The notes: a model not told the origin generated them from the letters alone. A stretch of 6,974 nt of DNA from Flavobacteriales bacterium (GCA_015660615.1 DQKQ01000115.1:1-6974); one strand, 5' to 3'. Positions 1 through 6,351 are shown, counted from the first letter of the stretch. Numbers and translations are program-made.

Positions 1-744
1 AGGGGGAGGTTGGTTAGGAATTTTACGTTGCGAAATCGATTTATCGTACTTTGTTTTCAACATCGTATAATAGTGAGAATCAGCGTATGTTTTTGAAAGA
101 GATTTAAGTACTGACTTATAAGCAACAGCGTGTTTCTCGGGAGATAGATTTTCAAGAGCTGCTAAGGTAGCGGGGCTTTCAGAATTCGATTTAATAAATT
201 CTAAACTAAGATTTTCAAGTTCTATAATTAATCTATTCAAAATTTTAGTAGCAACTGTTTTCTCTTCACTACTAAGCGTTCGAATTGAATTCTGAATAAG
301 AAGCAGTGAATCCTGTTTAGGCATAAGTTCGCCGTAGTATGTAGCTAATAATTCACTTGAAGCAGAACCTGTGATTGTAGAATTTATAATGTAACCTTTA
401 CCATCAGGGACAGAAGCTGAAACTATTGGAGCCTCTGTTGAGTCAGTAATTAGTACAATTGGCCAACGCTTATCGATTATTATTTGGTGGTAGCCTTGAC
501 GAAGTGGTTTCTCAGGAGTTATAGAAAACGTACCATCTACTCCAGACACGCATTGAGCAACCTTAATTAACGAACCATTTTTAAAACTTCTAAGCATGAT
601 AGGGGTTCCCTCATCAATACCTATGAAAGTTCCAGAAATCAATCCTGCATTTTCAACTTCTGGAGTCGTTATTAAGCTACAGCCTGTTAAAAATGTCAGG
701 AATGAAATTGCGCTTATAAAAATCTTTACTGTAGTAAAATTCAT
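1..744 (-). CDS. DUF4369-type lipoprotein, likely N-terminal part of a TlpA/AhpC-TSA-like protein (partial)
   Basis: The frame is open from the ATG at 744 to the window edge (248 codons, no stop), so the C-terminus is missing. Residues 1-22 form a lipoprotein signal ending in the lipobox LTGC (Cys22), so the protein should be exported and lipidated. Residues about 33-135 look like the Bacteroidota DUF4369 beta domain: a GLISGTF start, a VDGTFSI turn near 70-75 and ITGSASSELL near 124-133. Residues 140-238 are helical and end in YADSHYYTMLK, as in the linker before the thioredoxin fold of these proteins. Family knowledge suggests a thiol-disulfide oxidoreductase domain beyond the edge, but no CxxC is visible here and the last residues are proline-rich, so this is inference. 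The start codon overlaps the lpxK stop (ATGA), implying co-transcription and coupling. Confidence 0.75.
   Translation of the reverse strand, partial: MNFTTVKIFISAISFLTFLTGCSLITTPEVENAGLISGTFIGIDEGTPIMLRSFKNGSLIKVAQCVSGVDGTFSITPEKPLRQGYHQIIIDKRWPIVLITDSTEAPIVSASVPDGKGYIINSTITGSASSELLATYYGELMPKQDSLLLIQNSIRTLSSEEKTVATKILNRLIIELENLSLEFIKSNSESPATLAALENLSPEKHAVAYKSVLKSLSKTYADSHYYTMLKTKYDKSISQRKIPNQPPP
741..744 (-). promoter_or_regulatory. ATGA stop/start overlap between lpxK and the lipoprotein gene
   Basis: On the minus strand the four bases read ATGA. TGA ends lpxK and ATG starts the lipoprotein gene. This geometry usually allows terminating ribosomes to re-initiate. It supports both gene boundaries and a single operon. 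Confidence 0.75.
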
Positions 745-1766
745 TTTGCAAATATCGTAGATTCAACCCACTCATCAACCAAAGCATTCAAAGCAATTTC
801 ATTATGCCATTTTACTTCAATAGGGATGCTGATAACTTGAATCCCTTTTAATGTTTCTGAGAATTGCTTTAGACGAACTGCATCTTTCGCGGTAGTCACG
901 ATGCCATCTAAATCATCGGATCTCACATAAGCCAACCAGTTTTCAATATCTTCTTTCTTGAATTCATAATGATCGGGATAGGAATGTCTCCTTATAATAT
1001 CCCATTTTAAGGCCAAACTCTCCAAAAACTGTTCAGGTTCAGCAATACCGCTAATTGCTAACACTCTAGATTTGGCAGAATTTATAGGGGGATGTATATC
1101 TAATCCTGTTGTAATCATCTCTGATGAGAATGTTGATTTGTTGGTTTTTCTGTTGTCCCTTGATCTACTATAAACTACTGCATCGAATTTTTTTATTCTG
1201 GATTTCAAATCTCTTAAACTCCCACCAGGAATTAAAGCTTCTGTATTTATAGGGCGATGTGAATCAAGAAGTACAATTGATTTATGAGGAATTAGCGCTC
1301 GGTGTTGTAATCCGTCATCAAGAATTACGAGTTTTACGTTAGGTCTTTCTTTTTTAATTCGTTCCACCCCTTTAAGCCTGTTTTCTGAAACAGCTATTGG
1401 ATGTTCTGGATTTAATTGCTTAAGTAGAAAAGGTTCATCTCCGAACTCCCGCCAATCTTTATCTTCACTTACCCATCTGAATCCCTTTGATTTACGACCA
1501 TAACCTCTGCTTAGCAATGCAACATTTTCAGCTCCCCCCAGTCTTTTAGCGAAGATTGATAAAAGAGATGATGCGTGTGGAGTTTTACCTGTTCCGCCCG
1601 CGTGAATATTTCCAATAACCAATGTAGGAATAGCTGCATACTGAGATTTTATTAGGCCTATATCAAATAAAGCATGGCGTAGAATCAACACCAATCCATG
1701 AAGTGCTGTAATAGGAGATAAAATCACTCTCCTAATAAGGGTCTTAGTAAGTATCTTAGTCGTCAT
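741..1766 (-). CDS. lpxK: Tetraacyldisaccharide 4'-kinase
   Basis: LpxK phosphorylates the 4' position of tetraacyldisaccharide-1-phosphate to give lipid IVA, a late step of lipid A synthesis at the inner face of the inner membrane. The 341-residue length is typical. The N-terminus has the membrane-associating helix of the family (about 14-38, ILSPITALHGLVLILR). The P-loop GNIHAGGTGKTP lies at 52-63, followed by LLSRGYGRKSKGF (84-96), GDEPFLL (109-115, holding the Asp expected as catalytic base), the Walker B-like ILDDGLQH (148-155), LIPGGSLRDL (178-187), DHY (265-267) and TTAKDAVRL (291-299). All main family motifs are present, so it should be active. The chosen ATG places the first helix normally. 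The GTG at codon 14 is a poorer choice because a purine-rich stretch abuts it with no spacing. No clear Shine-Dalgarno is visible, and the start overlaps that of the divergent Nif3-family gene. Confidence 0.96.
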   Translation of the reverse strand: MTTKILTKTLIRRVILSPITALHGLVLILRHALFDIGLIKSQYAAIPTLVIGNIHAGGTGKTPHASSLLSIFAKRLGGAENVALLSRGYGRKSKGFRWVSEDKDWREFGDEPFLLKQLNPEHPIAVSENRLKGVERIKKERPNVKLVILDDGLQHRALIPHKSIVLLDSHRPINTEALIPGGSLRDLKSRIKKFDAVVYSRSRDNRKTNKSTFSSEMITTGLDIHPPINSAKSRVLAISGIAEPEQFLESLALKWDIIRRHSYPDHYEFKKEDIENWLAYVRSDDLDGIVTTAKDAVRLKQFSETLKGIQVISIPIEVKWHNEIALNALVDEWVESTIFAK

Positions 1767-1767
1767 G
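1764..1767. other. Overlapping divergent start codons (CATG) of lpxK and the Nif3-family gene
   Basis: CATG is palindromic. The minus strand reads the lpxK ATG (1766-1764) and the plus strand reads the Nif3-family ATG (1765-1767), sharing two bases. No intergenic DNA remains, so each promoter and leader must lie inside the other gene's coding sequence, unless one start is misassigned. Neither gene has an alternative ATG nearby in frame. Confidence 0.7.
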
Positions 1768-2883
1768 GAATCTCAGAACGCCCTGAAGGTACGCGACATT
1801 ACGCGAGTGTTAGAAGTTTGGGCTCCGCCCGTATTGCAAGAGTCATATGATAACTCAGGATTACTGGTAGGTGACCCGAACGCTAAAGTTACGAAAGTAC
1901 TTGTATCTCTTGATTGTACAGAGGAGGTTGTCGCTGAAGCCGAGCAGGAGGGAGCGGAAATGATAGTTAGTCATCACCCTATTATTTTTTCGGGATTAAA
2001 GAGGTTGACTGGAAGAAATTATGTTGAACGAACTGTTTTAAGAGCTATTAAGTCTGGAATTGCACTTTACGCGATTCATACAAACTTAGACAATATTATT
2101 ACTGGCGTTAATCAAGAACTCGCCACAGCTTTAGGATGTACGCCCGAGTCCTTGAAGATTCTCAGGCCTAAAGCTGAGCTTCTTCATCACGTCACTGTTT
2201 ATTGTCCTCACGCTGAAGCGCAGGTTGTAAGGGAAGCTATGTTTAAAGCTGGGGCAGGAAGCATCGGTGATTACAATAAGGTTAGTTTTAACGTTAAGGG
2301 AGAGGGAACATTTACGCCAGATGATGGAGCAGATCCTTTTGTAGGTAAACTTGGTGAGGATCACGTAGAATCTGAAACTAAAATAGAGGTTTTGGTTGAG
2401 AGTTGGCTATCTAAAGCAGTTGTTTCTGCAGCTATAGCAGTTCACCCTTATGAGGAGGTAGCCTATTTTATTGCTTCGTTGACAAATAAAGATAAATATA
2501 TAGGTGCTGGAATGATAGGAGAATTGCCACATCCGGTTAAGTGGGAGGATTTCTTGGATGGAGCAAAAACAGCACTAAGCGCTTCTCATATTAAACATAC
2601 TAAAGCCCCTAAAAAAATGGTGTCAAGAATAGCTGTTTGTGGTGGCTCTGGCTCATTTTTACTTAGAGATGCAATGTCTAAAAACGCAGATGTTTTTGTC
2701 ACCTCTGATTTTAAATATCACGAGTATTTCGATGCAGATGGTAAGATTTTAATTGCCGATGTGGGGCATTATGAAAGTGAATGGCGAACTAGTGCCTTAA
2801 TTGCAAACGTTATCAAGCATAAATTCACTAAATTCGCGGTTCGTTTGGCTTCGGTTAATACGAATCCTGTTCAAATCCGTTGA
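1765..2883 (+). CDS. Nif3/YbgI-family dinuclear metal centre protein
   Basis: Member of the Nif3 (DUF34) family: toroidal hexamers with a two-metal site in each subunit, biochemical role unsettled. Annotations as 'GTP cyclohydrolase I type 2' are not well supported. Residues 9-50 hold VRDITRVLEVWAPP and YDNSGLLVGDP, the usual N-terminus. The predicted metal ligands are intact: SHHP (His70, His71), HTNLD (His105, Asp109) and GHYESEW (His335, Glu339), with the same spacings as in E. coli YbgI. At 372 residues it is the long, YqfO-like form, with an inserted PII/CutA-like domain at about 130-245 that contains HPYEEVAYFI (near 227-236). The ATG at 1765 gives a short eight-residue lead before the conserved VRDI. 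No other ATG start fits. A coiled-coil/zinc-ribbon family gene follows after 18 bases, a pairing also known from H. pylori (HP0959/HP0958) and mycobacteria, which suggests a functional link. Confidence 0.93.
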   Translation: MESQNALKVRDITRVLEVWAPPVLQESYDNSGLLVGDPNAKVTKVLVSLDCTEEVVAEAEQEGAEMIVSHHPIIFSGLKRLTGRNYVERTVLRAIKSGIALYAIHTNLDNIITGVNQELATALGCTPESLKILRPKAELLHHVTVYCPHAEAQVVREAMFKAGAGSIGDYNKVSFNVKGEGTFTPDDGADPFVGKLGEDHVESETKIEVLVESWLSKAVVSAAIAVHPYEEVAYFIASLTNKDKYIGAGMIGELPHPVKWEDFLDGAKTALSASHIKHTKAPKKMVSRIAVCGGSGSFLLRDAMSKNADVFVTSDFKYHEYFDADGKILIADVGHYESEWRTSALIANVIKHKFTKFAVRLASVNTNPVQIR

Positions 2884-2901
2884 TTTACAACATAGTGTAC
2901 T

Positions 2902-3702
2902 ATGGCAAAAACTAAAAAGCCCCTCACAGCCGAAGATAGACTTCGCGCTTTATACGATCTTCAGTTAATTGATAGCCGCATCGACCGTATCCGTGTGGTA
3001 CGTGGTGAACTTCCTCTTGAAGTTGAAGATCTTGAAAACGAAATTGGTGGCCTCAAAACTCGTCTTGAGACGATGGAGGAGGAAAACGACAATGTATCTC
3101 AGCGCGTAGCTGCTTATGAGATGCAAATCAAGGAAAGCCAAGCTCTTATTGAAAAGTATGAGGATCAGAAGAACAACGTACGTAACAATCGTGAGTTTGA
3201 ATCTTTAAATAAAGAAGTTGAATACCAAACCTTAGAGATTGAACTTTGCGAAAAGCGTATTCGTGAGTGTAAAGCTCAGCAAGTTCAAAAAGCAGAAGGA
3301 CTTGAGAATTTAAGATCTAAAAACACTCAACGTACTGCGGATCTTACAGCTAAGCAGTCTGAATTGGATGAGATCATCGCTGAAACTCAGGCGGAAGAAG
3401 AAGTCCTTCTGAAGCAGAGCGACAAGATGGCAAAAACGATAGACGAACGTTTACTGCGTACATACTCTCGAATTCGTAGCGCTGCTAAGAATGGTCTTGC
3501 TGTTGTGCCAATTGAGCGTCAGGCAAGTGCAGGTACTTTTATTAAAATCCCACCACAACGTCAGATTGATATTGCTCAAAGAAAGCAGATTATAGTTGAT
3601 GAGCACAGTGGACGTATTCTCGTTGATAAAGAACTTGCAGAGGAAGAGAAGGCACGCATGGATACTATCATGGATAAAGAGCTTAAGAAGCTTAAGAATT
3701 GA
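2902..3702 (+). CDS. Coiled-coil protein of the C4 zinc-ribbon family (CT398/FlgZ-like), with the zinc cysteines lost
   Basis: 266 residues. Residues about 12-195 are a charged helical hairpin with the family tip motif NNREFESLNKEVEY (95-108). Residues 196-242 align with the zf-RING_7 C4 zinc ribbon (NGLAVVPI, KIPPQRQIDI, SGRILVD). The family normally has two CxxC knuckles here. In this protein the four positions read Ser209, Thr212, Asp233 and Ser236, so zinc binding at this site is not expected, although the rest of the fold signature remains. Only Cys116 and Cys123 exist, both in the coiled coil. Relatives include chlamydial CT398 and Helicobacter FlgZ (HP0958), which binds RpoN and flagellar mRNA. 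That role cannot be transferred here because no flagellar context is visible. It probably forms an operon with the Nif3-family gene. Arg codons are strongly biased (19 of 23 are CGT or CGC), suggesting good expression. Confidence 0.9.
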   Translation: MAKTKKPLTAEDRLRALYDLQLIDSRIDRIRVVRGELPLEVEDLENEIGGLKTRLETMEEENDNVSQRVAAYEMQIKESQALIEKYEDQKNNVRNNREFESLNKEVEYQTLEIELCEKRIRECKAQQVQKAEGLENLRSKNTQRTADLTAKQSELDEIIAETQAEEEVLLKQSDKMAKTIDERLLRTYSRIRSAAKNGLAVVPIERQASAGTFIKIPPQRQIDIAQRKQIIVDEHSGRILVDKELAEEEKARMDTIMDKELKKLKN

Positions 3703-3752
3703 TTTAGCGGTTCGTAAGATTTGCGCTAAGTAATAGATCACTAATCAAATTA

Positions 3753-3781
3753 AAAAGGGCTCGCTTAATGCGGGCCCTTTT
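3753..3781. terminator. Bidirectional intrinsic terminator between convergent genes
   Basis: Twelve paired bases, 3753-3764 with 3770-3781, contain one G-T wobble and enclose the five-base loop TTAAT. The GC core is flanked by A-runs and T-runs on both sides, so U-tracts form in either direction. It lies 50 bases after the coiled-coil gene stop and 32 bases beyond the stop of the convergent barrel gene, so it can end both transcripts. Confidence 0.9.
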
Positions 3782-3813
3782 AGCTTTTAATATTTTATTA
3801 AAACGAAGCAATA

Positions 3814-5331
3814 CTAAATTCTATACCCTGCTCCGATTGAAATCATACCAAGGGTTCTCTCAATGTCGATAGGATATAATTGTAAAGCTGGGTCCATAAG
3901 ATAAAGATCTTCATTGTACCAGGTTCTCGACCAGGAAAAACCAGCATACCATTGCTCATTCCTAAATTCACCTCCTAGACTCGCTTTATATTTTGAGGAA
4001 TCTGAAATCACACCTGATTGGATAGAATAGGGAGAAGTGGCAAAACCGCTACCCATTCTAACACGCCAATTTTTTGCAACTCGGACTTCTAACCCCAAGC
4101 GGGCTTCATGTCCTCTGTCGTACGAGTCTATTACAGCTTGGTTCTCAGCTTCGAACCCGTAGTTCGTTGCTAACCAACCATCAGTGGATTTAAGTTTTCC
4201 ACCTTTGTAGTTTACCGTTTCATAATCAGCTGAAAGTATGGCTATTTTACCCATCAAAATTGACGCACTAAAAATCGCCCTTCCTGGAGTTATTATTAAA
4301 TACTCAAACCCACCCTCAGGAGATGTTTCGCTATAGCTTTCACCATCTTTCCAGATACTGCTTATAGAGGTGTTGTAGCTGTCAATTAAATGTAATCTAG
4401 TTGGTGAATGCAGTGACAGGCCCAGTCTCATCCCATCAGATACTTTTGCTATGGCTCCTATTCTTAGATTAAACCCTGTCCCTTCAATATTTAAGTTTTC
4501 CGTATAGGTCCAAGAGGCCAATTCTGTTCCTTCTTCTAAAGGAATTTCCTCGTGACGTGACTCTTCAATAAACTTTAGTTTCGTTACACCTAGTGTTACA
4601 CCTAGACTTAACCACTCCTTATATGTACTGCCCATTGAATACTGTGTCTCTCCCATATTTCCAGACCTATCAATCCTGCGGTTTACAGTGATTGATTCAC
4701 TTGTGTTAAATGGTGTTATATAGTCTGTGTTGCTAGATCCGTCAGGATCAAGGAGCCAAGCATACCAAGCAAGTGATGCGGTGTAAGGAAATGCACTGCC
4801 GTCATCTAAATCCGCGTTGTGGGTTCCGTATGCAAGTGATTGAAAGACTCCGAGTAAACTTGAGTTTAGTTGAGCGTTTTCTAGCACGAGTCTTTGGTTA
4901 AATATTGCTTGTTTTTGATGAGCAATTCCCAGTGTAATAAATGGCCAATCAGGGTTAACACTTGGTATTGTTAAAGCAATTCCGAATGACCCTATCGTTG
5001 CTGAAATATCGGAACTTAGATTTGAAGTTTCACCAAGAGTTGCCGTTGTTTTACTCGAAAAGAGCCCCGTTGAAAAGCTTACATCTCCTCTTCTATACAG
5101 CCCTATTCCCGCAGGGTTTATTCCCATTGAAGCTATGTCAGCTCCCAAGGCTCCAAATGCACCACCCATTGCCATTGTGCGAATCGAACCTGTTGGTTGT
5201 GTAATTGAGTATCTGAGTACGTCAACCTCATTCTGGGCTAAATAAGTGTCTTGAAAAAATAAAATAGACAGAGCAAATAATACAGTTTTACATGCACGCT
5301 CTACTTTGCGCGATGACTGAATGAAAATCAT
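3814..5331 (-). CDS. OmpP1/FadL/TodX-like outer-membrane barrel protein
   Basis: 505 residues. A signal peptide covers about 1-32 (basic RKVERACK, then VLFALSILFF, cleavage near YLA/QN). Mature residues 51-87 carry the Bacteroidota OmpP1/FadL signature: RTMAMGGAFGALGAD, then INPAGIGLYRRGDVSFS. The rest alternates polar and aromatic residues as in a beta barrel and ends in a strand, ISIGAGYRI. Family members are outer-membrane channels for hydrophobic compounds such as long-chain fatty acids and aromatics; the substrate here cannot be read from sequence. The start lies 11 bases after the stop of the repeat lipoprotein gene, so the two are probably one transcription unit. No Shine-Dalgarno is seen; a run of six C (coding strand) precedes the ATG. 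The N-terminal stretch before the hydrophobic core is rather long, but no internal Met offers a better start. Confidence 0.85.
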   Translation of the reverse strand: MIFIQSSRKVERACKTVLFALSILFFQDTYLAQNEVDVLRYSITQPTGSIRTMAMGGAFGALGADIASMGINPAGIGLYRRGDVSFSTGLFSSKTTATLGETSNLSSDISATIGSFGIALTIPSVNPDWPFITLGIAHQKQAIFNQRLVLENAQLNSSLLGVFQSLAYGTHNADLDDGSAFPYTASLAWYAWLLDPDGSSNTDYITPFNTSESITVNRRIDRSGNMGETQYSMGSTYKEWLSLGVTLGVTKLKFIEESRHEEIPLEEGTELASWTYTENLNIEGTGFNLRIGAIAKVSDGMRLGLSLHSPTRLHLIDSYNTSISSIWKDGESYSETSPEGGFEYLIITPGRAIFSASILMGKIAILSADYETVNYKGGKLKSTDGWLATNYGFEAENQAVIDSYDRGHEARLGLEVRVAKNWRVRMGSGFATSPYSIQSGVISDSSKYKASLGGEFRNEQWYAGFSWSRTWYNEDLYLMDPALQLYPIDIERTLGMISIGAGYRI

Positions 5332-5342
5332 TATAGGGGGGA

Positions 5343-6263
5343 TTATTGTCTACGACCGCCGGACTTTCCCGTCGAGTTGTTTGATCTGCCAGTTTTGTTA
5401 GAATGACTGCTGTTGTTGTCATTTCTAGTGCTGGGTCTTGAACTGGGTCTTGAATTAGAAATGTTCGTATCGCCTGATCGAGTTGCGTTGTTATTTATTG
5501 TTGAAGGATCTCTAGGATCCCAATTCCAAATCGATCGAGTTTTATTTACGTTATAATTTTCACTACTTACATTCGTTGAGTTTGTAACTCCACTTCCAGT
5601 TTCTTCAGTTTTATTCGTGCTCAATCGACCACCTCTATAGTTACTGTTAGTAAGTGTACCTGTAAGAAGCGGAGTTCGTGGCCCTACTAAAACTGAGCTG
5701 GTATAATATGTTTCACCTCCTGAGTAGCTACCGAAGTATCCCCCACCATTATATCCTCCGTAGCCATAATTGTTGTAGGGATTGTATCCGTATCCTCCTT
5801 GTCCATAGCAGTTGTACGGATTGTATCCGTATCCTCCATAGCCATAATTATTGTAGGAATTGTATCCGTAACCTCCGTAACCATAACTGTTGTAGTTGTT
5901 GTTTCCGTAGTTGTTGAAACCGCAGTTGTTGTAACCTGCTCCGTACGGTGAGAAATAACTGCTTAGGCCTAATGAATTATATGGTAGGTTTGAATTGAAA
6001 TTGTTGTTTGAATATCCTCGGTTATTAATGTATCCACTGTTTTCATTGTAGTAGTCCTCTTCATAATCGAGGGATTCAAAGTCTTTTAAGGCAAATGCTA
6101 GATACTCCGCGTCGGTAATAAATTCTTCTCCTGAGGACAGGTAGAGTTCGTCGGATTCTAGGGAGGAAGTATGGTTTGGGCTAATCCCACAACCGATAAA
6201 TCCCACCATAGAAACTATGATGAGTGGAAGTTTGAAAAATTGTATAGGTAAATCCATGCGCAT
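5343..6263 (-). CDS. Tyr/Gly/Asn-rich repeat lipoprotein of unknown function
   Basis: 306 residues; I recognise no defined domain. Residues 1-25 form a lipoprotein signal ending in FIGC (Cys25), so it should be exported and anchored to a membrane. Residues 36-75 are acidic (SDELYLSSGEEF, then DYEEDYYNE). Residues about 78-185 are dominated by Tyr, Gly and Asn and contain a 13-residue tandem repeat, GYGYN[SP]YN[NC]YG[YQ]G (118-169). Then comes GPRTPLLTG (194-202) and a Ser/Asn/Arg-rich basic tail ending GGRRQ. Cys114 and Cys152 are the only other cysteines. The residues after Cys25 (GISPNHT) lack the acidic surface-export signal known in some Flavobacteriia, so surface display is uncertain. 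Met1 or Met3 could start translation. It probably shares a transcript with the downstream barrel gene, so a role in the outer membrane is plausible but unproven. Confidence 0.8.
   Translation of the reverse strand: MRMDLPIQFFKLPLIIVSMVGFIGCGISPNHTSSLESDELYLSSGEEFITDAEYLAFALKDFESLDYEEDYYNENSGYINNRGYSNNNFNSNLPYNSLGLSSYFSPYGAGYNNCGFNNYGNNNYNSYGYGGYGYNSYNNYGYGGYGYNPYNCYGQGGYGYNPYNNYGYGGYNGGGYFGSYSGGETYYTSSVLVGPRTPLLTGTLTNSNYRGGRLSTNKTEETGSGVTNSTNVSSENYNVNKTRSIWNWDPRDPSTINNNATRSGDTNISNSRPSSRPSTRNDNNSSHSNKTGRSNNSTGKSGGRRQ
5757..5912 (-). repeat. Four tandem 39-bp coding repeats in the lipoprotein gene
   Basis: Units are 5757-5795, 5796-5834, 5835-5873 and 5874-5912. The first three share most bases (for example ATTGTATCCGTA on the plus strand). 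The fourth, nearest the gene start, is more diverged. The period is 13 codons, so gain or loss of a unit keeps the reading frame. Confidence 0.88.
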
Positions 6264-6290
6264 TATATATTAGCAAGGTAATCAAATTCG

Positions 6291-6298
6291 TACTTTCG
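6291..6298 (+). promoter_or_regulatory. Candidate -7 element (TACTTTCG) for proS
   Basis: TACTTTCG matches the Bacteroidota -7 consensus TAnnTTTG except for one base and is followed by CA. It ends 53 bases before the proS ATG, in the 88-base gap between divergent genes. No good -33 TTG is visible at the expected distance, so the call is tentative. Confidence 0.4.
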
Positions 6299-6306
6299 CA
6301 GTGCGA
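6296..6306. repeat. Short perfect inverted repeat TCGCA-G-TGCGA
   Basis: Two five-base arms (6296-6300 and 6302-6306) flank one base and overlap the candidate -7 element of proS. It could be a small operator, or chance at this length. Confidence 0.3.
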
Positions 6307-6351
6307 GATGTTCCTCGAATTCATAATTACACGAATCGTACCAAAGTTTAG

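Noticed and set aside
2131..2364. 77-codon minus-strand open frame inside the Nif3-family gene
   Set aside because: Lies opposite a well-supported coding region and shows no recognisable motif.
2840..2847. TTCGTTTG as an internal promoter for the coiled-coil gene
   Set aside because: One mismatch to TAnnTTTG, no upstream TTG at a suitable distance, and inside the Nif3-family coding sequence; too weak to call.
3683..3697. Palindromic CTTAAGAAGCTTAAG near the end of the coiled-coil gene
   Set aside because: It is explained by a Lys/Leu-rich C-terminus (LKKLK) in two similar codon pairs, and there is no regulatory context.
3704..3729. Six-base stem TTAGCG/CGCTAA with a 14-base loop after the coiled-coil stop
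   Set aside because: Short stem, large loop and no T-run; the strong hairpin at 3753-3781 is the better terminator.
3451..3741. 96-codon minus-strand open frame over the coiled-coil gene and part of the gap
   Set aside because: Antisense to the conserved degenerate zinc-ribbon region, with a composition typical of an antisense shadow.
4962..5204. 80-codon plus-strand open frame opposite the barrel gene
   Set aside because: Overlaps the conserved NPAG/AMGG region on the other strand; no family features.
5757..5912. CRISPR-like array
   Set aside because: The units are directly adjacent, with no unique spacers, and are in frame with a Tyr/Gly-rich protein, so this is a coding tandem repeat.
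5678..5917. Open frames on both strands across the 39-bp repeats (also 5687-5884 minus)
   Set aside because: Their repetitive peptides are only frame-shifted readings of the lipoprotein repeat; the main frame has the signal peptide and the full length.
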